Below the pieces are notes generated by a model. It ran no database searches and was not told the DNA's origin. It saw only the letters and a program-made list of their open reading frames with translations. The position numbers and the translations under genes were made by a program. Shown in pieces: positions 22,230-33,204 of a DNA stretch of 64,000 nt. Within the stretch, counting starts at the first letter, position 1. Each line of letters begins with the position of its first letter. The stretch is taken from positions 3,844,001-3,908,000 of the forward strand of contig JARWIR010000039.1 of assembly GCA_029959085.1 (NCBI GenBank). Direction: 5' to 3'. Origin of the DNA: Nemophila menziesii (Eukaryota > Streptophyta > Magnoliopsida > Boraginales > Hydrophyllaceae).

Positions 22230-23211
22230 CTCCAAGTCGAGATGTAACTACCCAACAAGAGCGAAGCTTCTAGGGCACTATTAGCTATCGCAACATGAAT
22301 CATGCTGAGCTTAACACTTACAACCAAGAGAAAGTTTGCGAAGGAAATTAGAGAAGGTAAATACAAGAGATTTCTAGAGAGGCGTGATAGATTGGGTTGG
22401 ATGACATTTCATGATGTAGCGCTCGAGACTGAGTATTGGGCTAGTAAAAGAGTTCTACCTTGGAATCTTTAGCCGAGATAGTGAAGAAAGAGTCCAATTA
22501 TAGACAAGTTATTACCTTTCACGGTTGAAGAAATTAGGAACCACTTCAAGTTTAAGAAATTGGTCGGACCATGCAAATATCAAGAAGCAGTGAAGAAAAC
22601 AAAGACTTTTAATTGGAACCAACTACATGAGCATGTGTCTAGTAAGGAGTTATTGCTATAATATGAAGAACAGGTGAAGGCATCTTGGACTTACAAGTAC
22701 CTTCAACGCGATACGAGAATCTGGAACCACTTCCTATCACCATCAGCTTTTGTGGATGTAAATAAAAAATAGGCCATATTTTTTAATTGTATTATGAGAG
22801 AGAAATAAGTAGGTGTAGTGCAAGTGATGTTTGACGGGGTAATGAGATTCGTAGTTGAGACAAAAAATATTTAATCAGAAATTCCTCTTAACCATCACGA
22901 GCTTATAGATGAAGGTGAAGGTGAAACTAGGTAAGAATGAAAGACTAATAAGCAGACCGGGTACTGACATGGTTATTGCATGGATCAAGACAATCTTGAG
23001 GGGTGCGAAGTCAAAAGAATATCTATCTTGGAAAGATAGGGTAAGTGAACAATTTAATCGAGTAGAGATAGCTCAAACCCTCTTGGCCAATGATGTGGCA
23101 CTAATCAAAGCTAATCAAATACACATCGTGACAGTTCTGGAGAAATCAATGTGTGGTATCGTGAAGGATCCACCGCATCCTATCCTGGATGTTGGTCACG
23201 CAAAGCAATAG
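22230..23211 (+). pseudogene. Envelope-like gene of R3, decayed
   Basis: Several stops and frameshifts, but the order of segments follows the intact R6 protein: 'PFTVEEIRNHFKFKK' matches 'PFSVELIRKSLKLPK', 'WNQLHEHV' matches 'YESLWGKV', 'RIWNHFLSPSAFVDV' matches 'KIWSRFIIPTFFGV', and 'FNCIMREK' matches 'IKCIIEEK'. The last open part, 22909-23211, has coiled-coil character. It follows the LTR directly, so gag and pol are deleted. Unlike R1, R2 and R5, R3 keeps the whole length of this gene. Confidence 0.75.
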
Positions 23212-24666
23212 CCTCGAGAATATGTCGTATCCCTTCTCTCCCCTTTCTCTAGCTATATATTATGTATTTTGTCTTTAAATTTATTGAGTTTGATACGAGT
23301 CGTGGAGTCACGGCTCACTTTCGAGTTGGGGGTGGGGATCCGTTGTCCTCATCCCTAATTTATGTGTTTACTTGTTTTTGTAGTATAAGGAATAGGTGAA
23401 GAATGTAGTGAATGTAACTATTAAGCATAATTTTAACGAGTCAGTGATAGTAAATAGTATATTTGTGAACTTGTCACTTTGTATGCTTAAAAGATAAACA
23501 TAAAACATACATTAAAAGTAAAGAACCAATTAGTAAGCAATGCAGTAGCAGTAAGTTTGATATCAGGGAGCCATGAGTGGTGCGTAGAACGTGAGATCCA
23601 AACTAGTTGATAAACCATTTAATGAACGTGTTAGAGTTGAGAACGTCACTAGATTTCATATAATAGAAAAGGATCAAGGCATTTCTTTGTTAATACCTTG
23701 TTTCCGTTTAGCTTGCTGACCTTGATAAATTTTATATTATCCATCTCATCCCCCTCTATCCTTTTCTAAGCCTTTTATCATCCATATTACAAGCTATACT
23801 CTCAGATTTAAGGATTTTTCCATATGACTCAGACTCGAATCGCGAGTCTTAGACACTTGTCTTAGAGCTTGATTTAGGGTTATGGGAACGATTATGGGAA
23901 AAACCATTGGGTGGGTTTTTGCGATATTTGTGTTCTTGATCACTTGTTATTATTTTAACTTTTTGTCAAGGTAAAAGTAAAATAATTGAAAAGAGAAAAA
24001 ATATATATTGAAAGAAAAGAAAATTTTTGAAGCACAGTGAGATGACATCTCACATAAAAAAGAGAGTCATAACTAACTTGCAAAAATAAAAATATATACA
24101 AAAAGGATTGGCTAAGTGGGATTTCCTAGGTGATCATAAAGGGTTTTAGTTGGGTTATTGGGGATGCAAATAAGTGCATCAAAAATTTAGGTTGAGTGAT
24201 AACATCTTTGAGAGTACCCCAGTCTCTAGGGAGACTCGTTGATGGCTAGTTAGGAGAGAGACAAAAGCCCACTCTACATTATACAAATATTTGATCGTAC
24301 TTTCCCTAAACCGACATTACAACCTTAAAGAATTTATGATTCTTGACTATGAGAATTAGGAGGAATCTAACTAATAGATAGTAGTTAGATGGACCTTTGG
24401 AAACTATGTTAGGATTGAGGAACACCCTATTTCCACCATATCAAACTAAGCGGAAACCCTATCCTCTGTGCATTGCAAAGCTAATCTAATCTTGAACTTA
24501 ACCCTTGCTGATTGTTTGCTCGATAAATGTATATTTTATTTAGGTTGTAAATATTACTATATGATACTTTTTATGATAATTTCTTGAGTGTCATTCATTA
24601 TTATTTTTATTTCTCTCTTCTTTGATTTATTGGACTTAGGCCCTTTTATGCTTTCTTTTCTTTTTA
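23212..24666 (+). other. R3 3' untranslated region
   Basis: Begins with the hairpin 23297-23316 (GAGTCGTG with CACGGCTC, one wobble pair), followed by 'CGAGTTGGGGGTGGGGATCCG', the same context as in R6 (59225-59265) in the other orientation. The remainder is AT-rich with scattered matches to other 3' UTRs. I cannot find both arms of the long-range stem. Confidence 0.6.
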
Positions 24667-24702
24667 TTTTGTCGGGATGATAAAAATTTGAGTTGGGGGT
24701 CT
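24667..24702 (+). promoter_or_regulatory. R3 hairpin and polypurine tract
   Basis: Arms TTTTGTCG (24667-24674) and TGATAAAA (24678-24685) pair over eight positions if two G-U wobbles are allowed; loop GGA. The polypurine tract GAGTTGGGGGTCT follows at 24690-24702 and abuts the 3' LTR. Confidence 0.7.
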
Positions 24703-25957
24703 TGATTTTCTCCTATTTTGTGATAGATTGATATATTAACAAGATATATTTTTAATACATTGAAGTTATTTCTATTTTATTTGGACAAAGCTTGAAGTCA
24801 GTGACGCATGAGAAGTGACAAAAGTCAATTAGGATGTGAGATAAAAAAGTTATGCCATTTGCTTCCATCGTGACTCGAACTAGTCCAGCACTAGCAAAAT
24901 ACTGGTTGGGCTATTTTTAACCTACCTAAGTGAGCTCATGGAGGCCCCAAACGATTTTAGATAGTATTTAAACACCTTAGCATCTGCAAAATCAAACAAA
25001 CTCATCATTTTATAAATTTTAACACCTGGAGAAGAGAAGAGAGAAGAAGGAGAAGGGTTTTTCCACAAAACCAATCATTCTTTGCCATCCATCCATCATT
25101 TCATTCCAATTCCTAGAGTAACTTTAATTTATTTTTTATTTTAAAATGATTATTGCATTATTTTCCATTGGTTTATTTTATTTTATATGAACTAAACGCT
25201 CATTGTTTTAGGCTTGCGATTGTATGAACCTATTTTATCTTTTAATGCTTTATTGAATTTAATTGAAGTGTGTATTTATATTTCCATTGACTATATGTTT
25301 TCAATAATACTATTTATATTTTGGACAAATAGTGAGTAGCTCAAGTGATCACGCTATCGCCCGGAAGGAGGGGGGCTAATTAAGGATATAACATATAGAC
25401 GTCTAGTGTGCAATATTGATCCAGGAGGGATTGCCTAGCTAGATAGTCAATAAGGTGATAATTAATCACCAATAATTGCACTGGGCCACCTTACCCAAGT
25501 CCCCTAGTATCGTTGAAGTTCTTTCTAAGCTACCACTTCACCCTTATTCATATAGAGACTTTTGATTCCAGCTAATGAGAAATCACAACTTCACCCTTAT
25601 TCATAGAAATGTTAGATTAGCTACATAGAGGAATACTATCAATACTCAAGGAAGCTTTCCCATCATATTTCTCCATATTTTAATTAGTTTTAATTTGTAT
25701 TTAATTATAGTTCTTATTTACATATAGAATTAGTTTATTAATCATCAAAAACCAATTAAATATTAGTTTTACTTTCTTGGCATTTATTTTTCACAAACTC
25801 TACATTTTTATACTTTCAAAACTCATCGATTTAACTCTATTAGTCCTTGTGGAGACGATATTCCCATTTTACATATCACATTTTATTACTTGCCAACTCC
25901 CCCATACACTTGCAGGTACGTCACTCCCTTGTTTGATGTTGATTCAATTACACATCA
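24703..25957 (+). repeat. 3' LTR of R3
   Basis: Starts TGATTTTCTCC right after the polypurine tract and ends near GTTGATTCAATTACACA(TCA). Compared with the 5' LTR it lacks about 300 bases near its start and has many substitutions, so R3 is old. Confidence 0.75.
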
Positions 25958-25978
25958 CGCGAAGGGGGGAGGGGTACA

Positions 25979-26460
25979 ATGTCATTTATTTAACCTCGAT
26001 TTAATCCCTCAAATGAGTTATTAAGTATAAAGAGTTCCATGTACATGGAACCTTGACTTAAGAACCTAGAACGGTTAACAAGGTATTATCCATGTAAAAC
26101 CTCAATTAAATCCCTCAAACATGTTACCAAGTATATAGAGTTCCATCTTCATGAAACCTCGACCAAAAAAATTCAACGGTTAAAAAGGTCTCATTCATAT
26201 AAAACCATATTTCAATCCCTCTGATGTGTTATCAAGTATAGACGGTGCCTCCTACATGGAACCTCGACTGAAAAACATATAAAGGTTAAAAAGGTCACAT
26301 TCATGTAAAAGCTCACTTCCCTCCCGCACATGTGTTATCAAGTATAAAGAGTTTTATCTTCAAGAAACCTTGATAAAAACCCTTAATGGATTACAAGGTT
26401 GGAACAAGTTACGCCCAGATGGAGCCTCAACCAAAAACCCTTAAGGGTCACCAAGTGATA
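25979..26460. repeat. ~105-bp tandem array, right half
   Basis: Four to five further diverged units of the array seen at 12486-12898, with the landmarks 'CCTCGATTTAATCCCTC', 'ATCAAGTATAAAGAGTTCCAT' split over units, and 'TTAAAAAGGTC'. The last unit fades out by about 26460. Confidence 0.8.
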
Positions 26461-26467
26461 AGCCAAA

Positions 26468-27050
26468 ATTTGACCATAAGATTGAAAACCTATTTCATTT
26501 GTCATCGATACTCAAATTTACTCGAAGGAATCGTATCACAATAAAAGTTGAGTTATTACACTATGATTCAAAAGAAATGCACAAACAATCGAGGAAGAGA
26601 GTGATTAGACCTTATTCCTCTGCCAGTTTCTCGAGGGCAAGTTACGTGCACAAGCATCATGAGGCAAATATGCCACAGTAGTAGGGTAGCTTCGCCCGAG
26701 CTTATGTTGTGCACTCTTCTTCTAATTAAACTAAACTATGCCCGTAAAACCTTTTTCATATCCGTCAACATCTATATAAATACCTTTCTCTCCAGTAGAA
26801 TGGACATCTCTGGTTACTCTCTCTAAAAATTCCCTTTCTCTAAAAGATCGTGTGGTTAATATTCAATCAGTTTAATACCCCATATATTCTCGTGTTAATT
26901 AATCCAAATAGAAAAAATGTTGATGTTGAGCGTCAAAGTGCCATCGGGAGTGCACCTCCCTTTGGTCCTAATTTAGTGTCGTTCCAGGAAGGTTGTGAGT
27001 GGTTAGCAAATCCTCTAACCTTCGTTGAGATCCATTGACGAACTAATACA
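26468..27050 (+). repeat. Probable 5' LTR of T1
   Basis: TATATAAATA at 26773 is followed by a CT-rich leader ('CTCTCTCTAAAAATTCCC') and, near 26930, by 'TTGAGCGTCAAAGTGCCATC', then a C-rich run and 'TTTGGTCC'. That order is familiar to me from the R-U5 part of plant Tat-type LTRs. Exact borders and a primer site are not visible. The 105-bp array on its left may be the 3' UTR of a previous, related element. Confidence 0.45.
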
Positions 27051-27407
27051 AAGCTCTTTGATCGGACATGGGGAGTAAGGTACCACATTACATACTCTCT
27101 TCACTGTATAATTCGTTATTCCTAGCACTTCTCACTATTTTCCTACATATCCCAAGATGGAGGATAGTGTGATTTTCATACTTTATCATCTAGTGTTGTT
27201 CATGGGAATTTACTTTGAATCCCATTGAGATTCTACAAGGATTTAACACGATCCAAAATGAATGTTTCGAGACAAATTGATACAGAACTTGAGAATAATG
27301 TTATAATATTGAGGAAATGACCTATTTCTAAGGATATAACTCCCCGAATAATATGAAGGGGTGAAGAAGAATAGTTGCATGTGAATAATCAGTCAAAAGA
27401 AGGATAA
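27051..27407 (+). other. T1 leader region
   Basis: AT-rich with no frame and no recognised motif. By position it is the leader between the T1 LTR and gag. Confidence 0.35.
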
Positions 27408-28349
27408 TTGTGTGCGTCTACCATGCCGTCGACAATTGAAGTGGTTGAACCATATAATCCAATTTTTGAAAGTGGCGAAGGTGTTGAACCCTGTACCCCA
27501 GCAACGCCACATGTTACTAAGGGTGTGGAACCTTGCAACCCTGCTATGCCGAAGGCTGTTGGGGTAATGAACCTCCTTCGATGGTGTCACAGTACTTATA
27601 CTAATTATTACACAAACTTATTAATTAGAGGCGGTCTATGCTGGAGAAACAAATAAGGATACCTCCGGTAGCACTTATCATAGACAATACCAAAAGAGTA
27701 GCCAAAAGTACACATCCTCAAGAATCGAGGGTATATAGAAAAATTCCCATGCAATGGATGGAGGAAGGAAAGAATGGTATCCAAATGAAATACACCAAAG
27801 AATGAAAATTCGTACCATTTTGGAATGAGCACGAGAGGAACACATATAGCCGACCAAACATCAGTGGTAAATCAGTTGAACCCCCTATATTGTGAAATTC
27901 TAGACGCTCTGAGGCTAAGGAAGTTCAAGCCTCACTCATTGCCAATGTCCGAACTAATTATCCTGACGTGTATCCATACCAAAGGAATATGGAGTTCATA
28001 GAAGAAACCAATGTAGACTATTGTTTATCTTTTTCTGCTACTTTGGCTGGAAATGCCCATAAGTGGTTCTACAAGTTAAAGCCTAAGCCAATACATAATT
28101 TTTAACAATTAGTAAATGGTTTGCAAAACAGGTTCCCGAATAAAGCCAATGTTCATATGAATTTGTCTTTATTGGTTATATGACAAATGGAAAATTAAAG
28201 CCTTTAATCATATGTTGATCGGTTTACAGAGATTGCATAAAATATTAAGGATTTGGATCAATCTGTAGTGTACTATGCTTTTATCCGAGGGTTATTCAAT
28301 CCCAAATTTCAAATATGGTTGTTAGAGAGGCCTGAGTCCACAATGTGTG
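27408..28349 (+). pseudogene. gag: gag of T1 (Tat-type), decayed
   Basis: 27408-27656 encodes a proline-rich stretch with a repeated 'GVEPC(T/N)PA' motif. From about 27930 the retrotransposon Gag domain can be read with several stops: 'CLSFSATLAGNAHKWFYKLKP', then 'LQNRFPNKANV', 'YVDRFTEIA' and 'AFIRGLFNPKFQIWLLERPEST'. That is the common plant gypsy Gag pattern (Pfam Retrotrans_gag type), distinct from the Athila Gag of R1 and R5. The gene is cut at 28349 by R4 and protease follows on the far side at 46864. Confidence 0.75.
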
Positions 28350-28357
28350 TGACATAA

Positions 28358-29844
28358 TGATGAATTAATATACTCTTTAGACATCACTTGTAGGGATTTT
28401 AGTGCTTTTATTTGGGATTTATCCCTTTATTTTACATATTTTGAATTATTGGCTTATTTTTTAATTTATACTTGTTTTTTAGCATTTTGAGATAATTTGT
28501 GCGTTAAGTGTGTATCTCATAAAAATACGGTGAATCCACAGATAGAAGGAAGAGATAAGGATTATAAAAGCTAAGAAAGAACTCAGGAAAGCTAGGAAGG
28601 AAATAATAAGAAGTTGAGGAAGTTCACAAAGTTAAAATAAATAATCATAAAGTTCTCCATATGGAACTATCACTAGCTTGAAAAAATTTCCCATAAAGGT
28701 TGGGGACAAATTAGAGGGTGGGTCTTATACCAACGAGTATATCTTGAAGTCAGGTTCGCGCTGTGAAAACGGATCTTAATTCTATGTTCGTATGATAAAG
28801 TTATGAATTTTTTGGTAATCATGACATGTGAAGCCAAATTCCTACGAACTTACTTGTGGGATAGTTCTTACCAAATCTACTTTCTTTACTTAACCCTATA
28901 TAAAACCCACGAATTTGCCTCTATAAAAGAACTTATTTGGCATGATAAAAAATAACCTTTCACAACTTATCACTATTGGAGAGCTAAGGAAGGCTTGGAG
29001 CAAGGGAAAGAGGCAAGGAGTTCAAGATCAATACCTACTTCTTAATTAGTGTGATTCTTCGTTAAACTAGGTCTATTTTATCTTTTCCATTCTGAACTTA
29101 ATTCCAATAACTTGATAATTGTAAGGGTATGAATCCTATATCATGATTTATCTTTTTCCTAATAACTTGGAATTTTAGATTTAAATGATATTATGTTATT
29201 TTCATTGAATATAAACTTGTTAATTGTGTGAATCTATTCTTCTGATCAATTAGTAGGTTAGTATAACAACTCGACTATCCCACGAAAGGGGGGGTTGGGT
29301 TGTGTAAAATAGTTTATGTTTGTTTGATGTGCATAAGTGAACAGAAAGGTCTTGACTAATCAAATATCCAAAGAGGTTAGAGTCTACGTGTCCTAATACT
29401 TGGTAATGTCACTCGACATAAGTCGTTAGAGTACCTAAGGAAGCTCCTTATCTATCCGACGAAAATTTAGAAGGATAATTGAATCCCGATTAATGGTTAA
29501 ATATCAATTTCGCCCTTATATATCATAGATCGTGTCTAGTGGGGATTACTAGAAATTCTCGAGTTATCTCTCTTATTCTTAAGAATTCTTTGTTTATTTT
29601 CTTTAGTTAATCATTAATTTTTATATTATAATCATATTAGTTTTTTTATTGAAAAACAAACAACTATTCTTTACTTTCCATTATTATTGAACAACGACTG
29701 CTAAAATTAGAACAAACTTATATTACTTATCTAGTCCATATGGAGACGATACTCCGCTTTCTATTTATATTACTTGGTGACCCGTACACTTGCGGTGATC
29801 AAATTTCTTGGTGTTGATTTTATATCACACCTAGGAAGATAACA
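28358..29844 (+). repeat. R4-family LTR in inverted orientation
   Basis: Reads plus: it ends with the U5 run 'CCGTACACTTGCGGTGATC', then 'TTGGTGTTGATTTTATATCACAC' in pieces, and 'AAGATAACA'. It matches the reverse complement of 45159-46854. Its first ~17 bases are missing: it starts at TGATGAATTAATATAC. After its end, 29845-29851 reads AGTTTTT, the spacer that normally lies between a 5' LTR and the primer site. TATA-like 'TATATAAAA' near 28904. Confidence 0.85.
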
Positions 29845-29851
29845 AGTTTTT

Positions 29852-29914
29852 AATTCATCACAAAAGGCTAGACATCAAGATCCCCAACTCAAGGATTTGG
29901 TCGTCCCGATAAAA
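29852..29914 (-). promoter_or_regulatory. R4 LTR stub, polypurine tract and hairpin
   Basis: 29852-29877 is the first 26 bases of an R4 LTR in the expected minus orientation, ending in GACATCA. The polypurine tract is 29878-29890 (sense GAGTTGGGGATCT). A decayed form of the conserved hairpin follows (29896-29914, loop TCC, one mismatch and one wobble). Confidence 0.75.
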
Positions 29915-32900
29915 TAAGCACAAAATTATGGTCTTCAGTTAAAAAAGGTTACAAGGGCAAGCAAGTGATAACCTAAAAAACAATGTACATTAAGTTTCAT
30001 AAAGTATCACCTAACAAATAATACATACACATAATATTCACAGACATAATCAACATGCTAAAGTTCCAAGAAAATTAGTTTAGCGATGCACAAAGGGACA
30101 CTATAATACCTCGCTTGAAGTGGTGGCTATAGGGTGATACTTGATCTGTCCATGACGTCTAATGTTCTACTTACTCACAAATTTTCGCTCATTCGTCACT
30201 CAGTCACATAGTTAAAAATCTCAAGGTCTTTTTGGTTATAGAGTGGCTTAGGGTCGGTATGATATAATTTGGATAATTGTAGAGTGAGTTTTTTGCTCTC
30301 TTTTCATTTAACCTAGTAACTAACCTCCTTAGATTTTGAGTTTACGCTCATAAGTGTACTCACTCATCCTTTTTGATCCACTAATCTTAGCATCCCTAAT
30401 TTTCCAAAACCAACTTCCTTTTAATGTTCAACAAATTCACTTGCCGGATTCTCTATTTCAGTTTTTTCTTTTTGCAAGTACAAAATGAGTCTTTTTTTAT
30501 GTAAGAACTCATGTTGACTTATTTTCATTCACTTTTGTTTTCCATGTCATTTTTTTCTTGAATCCCGCCAAGGATCATAATGAAGTGCTTCAGAATGTAA
30601 CACTATATAAGTAACAACAAACCACCCAAAGGTACATCCCAAGACCACGAACACCCACCACCCCAAACTCAAGATCGAAGACGACTAGTCCCAAAGAATT
30701 GTGACTCGAGGACGGGTCATATGCTAAAGTCCTACACACTAAGGGGAAAGACTTATAATAGTGGCTAACAAAGAAATAGGCTTAAAGGCTCAAAAGGGAT
30801 AAGAATGATACATAATTTTATTTGGACATAAAGCTAAAGGGAACAAGTGGTTTATGAAAGAACCGATTTAGTACGTACTGGTGTTAACTAATTTACATCC
30901 AAGTCACAAGTAAAGTAGCTTTTCAACTAGGCTAGATCTCACTTTCTACACGCCTACTCAGTTCTAACTTAGTTCCTAGGCCTATATATGCATTGTTTGC
31001 TAACATTCTTTCCACACTAACACGTTTTTATATGTCCATTTCAAGAACAAGTATGGAAATTCAAAAGGCAATAACTTTTTTCATATCATCTGCATATAAA
31101 CATGTTTTCAAAGGACATTATTAGTTCACAACATACTTTCCTTATCTAATCTACTCTAATATTTTATTTTATTTTCAATTTTTCAATTTCTTTGGTTTTT
31201 TTTTTATATAAAGAAATTAAACACGTAAGACGGGGACAAGGACAACTAGTACCCCACCCTCAACTCAAAGATGAGTCATGTCCCCACGACTTAGAAAAGA
31301 CTCAATAAATCAGTAAATACTTATGATTATACAATAACACATAATAGCAATTACAAGAAAGTATATAAAACGTATCTCTTTAGGCTCACGGCCCCGTGCG
31401 CTCAATATTTTAGATGATATGGTTAAGCTCAAACAACTTTTGATTCACCAGAAATCTTGGTGCCATTTGATCCCTTTTCTATACCCCAACTCGATCTTCA
31501 CCCATTATTAGTACCCACAACTCAAACTTCACCATTTTAGCACTTCACATAACCCCAAATCAATTTAATACATGTATCCCACTTGATCACACAATATACT
31601 TCCATCTCACACAATATTTAACCATTTTTCACAAGAGATAACTAATATCTTTGACTTTTCCAGTTATGTAAGATGAAGTAAAGACTTAGGTGTGTTATCA
31701 GATGAATTCGAGCTCGAAAGGTATGGAAATCGTGTCACGGATAATCTCCCTTGGCTTGTGAACCACTCTTTTTTTCAAATCTTCAGTCTTTAAACTCAGG
31801 ATTTTGGTAATTTTTAAGGAATTATGTTTTTCTATTGTTTTTCGATGCGGATTGGCATTTTAAACAATGAATTTTGATGTGGGGAAGGTGTGGTAATTTT
31901 TTGGAATTTTCTCGAGTGTAACTGGGATTTTTGAAAATATTTTGAAATATTTTGGGATCATAAATGTATTTTTGGAAAAATATAGGGGTCAAAATGACCT
32001 TTTCCCAAAATTCAGGGACCAAACTTGCACTTTTGAAACTTCTGGGCCAAATTTGAAAAATTTCTAACCTTTAGGGACTAAACCATATATTTTGAAAGTT
32101 TAGGGGGGCATAAATGACTTATTCGAAACAACTGGGGTGGCTAGTGAGCTTTTTCGAAAGTATGGGGTGGCTGGGAGCTTTACTGAAAAGTCTTTGGGGA
32201 ATTTTGTCTAGGTAAGAACTCAGCAACTAGGGTCTAGTCATTTCGTCTAACACTTGAAGTGCAAAAAATTGAAGTAGTTTACGACGCGCCTGAGATCTCC
32301 TTGAGTCACAACAAAAACGCTACTGGAATTCCGGATGAAATGTAAGTCACGCAAAACCTTTTTTCCGTCGTGCCTTAGTGTATATCAGCGATGGAAAGAG
32401 TTTGATGTCGCGCCTCTGCACAAGGTAAGTCACGCCTTAAGCTTCTGAGCACAAGGTAAGTCACGCCTTAAGCTACCGAGCACAAGGTAAGTCACGCCTT
32501 AAGCTGCCGCGATTTGTCGTGGAATGGCTGAGGCGCAGCTTAACTTTTCTTCGTCATGCCCTAACTGCCGAGAAAATTCGACGGGGCGCGCCCAAGCAGG
32601 TTCTCGTCGCGCCTGGGATGCTTTCGTTTTTGTGGCAATTCTTTGAGCATCTGGCGTGCTTTGCTTTGCTTTTATTTATTTATTTATTTTTTTTTTTTTG
32701 AAAAATCTAAAAATGGTCGGAAAGTTTTCAGAAGTTATCCATTTGAATCGAAATCGCAATCCGGGTACACCCATGCTATCAAATTTTCCAACAGAGGTGC
32801 CAATCTTTACCAAATTTGTTGTTCATACTTATTTTATTTCGTATAAATCCCAAAAATTATCGGAATTTTTCGGACTTCTACCTCCTTGACTCAAATTTTC

Positions 32901-33140
32901 ATTCCAGACGGAACCGTGTCCTCGGATATTCCAACAGAGGGCGGAAACTTCTTGAAGCTCAAAATTTTCTATTTTTCCCCTCCGTTTTGACCCCGTACTT
33001 TTACTAGGAAACTAACCTGCGCATCACCAAAATGTACAACCCTCTCGTTATGCGTAATATAGACTAAGAAGTTAAAAATATACACTATAAGTTTGAAATA
33101 TAAACAGACTAAATGGAGAATACATGAAAACAAGTAAATC
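29915..33140 (-). other. R4 3' untranslated region
   Basis: No frame. Decayed long-range stem arms near 30440-30447 (CTTGCCGG) and 30564-30572. Hairpin 31273-31292 with one wobble and one mismatch. 31370-31550 resembles only the last codons of the envelope-like gene. 31740-32200 is AT-rich with many 'AAATTT(T)G' runs and repeated 'GGGG' blocks; 32260-32600 holds the GC-rich repeats listed separately. Confidence 0.55.
32418..32510. repeat. 31-bp triple repeat in the R4 GC-rich block
   Basis: GCACAAGGTAAGTCACGCC recurs at 32418, 32449 and 32480, exactly 31 apart, in a block of CGCGCC-rich motifs (32260-32600). It occupies the place of the palindrome arrays of R1, R2, R5 and R6. Each copy contains AAGGTAAGT, a consensus 5' splice site on the plus strand, antisense to R4. 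Confidence 0.85.
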
Positions 33141-33201
33141 TGTGGGTTATCTCCCACCAGCACTTTTGTTTAACGTTGTTAAGTTTGACGTCTTTACCTC
33201 A
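33141..33201 (-). other. Conserved post-ORF block of R4
   Basis: GTGGGTTATCTCCCACC, then 'CACTTTTGTTTAACGTTGTT' and 'TTTACCTCAG' in plus, directly beyond the 'GGYIKKKN' stop of the gag-derived frame. Confidence 0.65.
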
Positions 33202-33204
33202 GTT

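Larger units (their letters stand above)
12899..25957 (+). mobile_element. R3: gag/pol-less Athila-type remnant
   Basis: Plus-strand element with a 5' LTR (12899-13470 plus 21181-22157, split by R2), a decayed envelope-like gene, a 3' UTR, a polypurine tract (24690-24702) and a 3' LTR (24703-25957). No primer site and no gag or pol follow the 5' LTR, so a large internal deletion removed them. It split the 105-bp array; the flanks are GTCCT (12894-12898) and a possible GTCAT (25981-25985), which I cannot confirm as a target duplication because the outer LTR edge is unclear. Confidence 0.75.

Noticed and set aside
12894..25985. GTCCT/GTCAT as the target duplication of R3
   Set aside because: Not accepted as proven: one mismatch, and the outer edge of the 3' LTR is uncertain by about 20 bases.
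32418..32510. CRISPR-like direct repeats
   Set aside because: The 31-bp units are head to tail with no spacers, in a plant retrotransposon.
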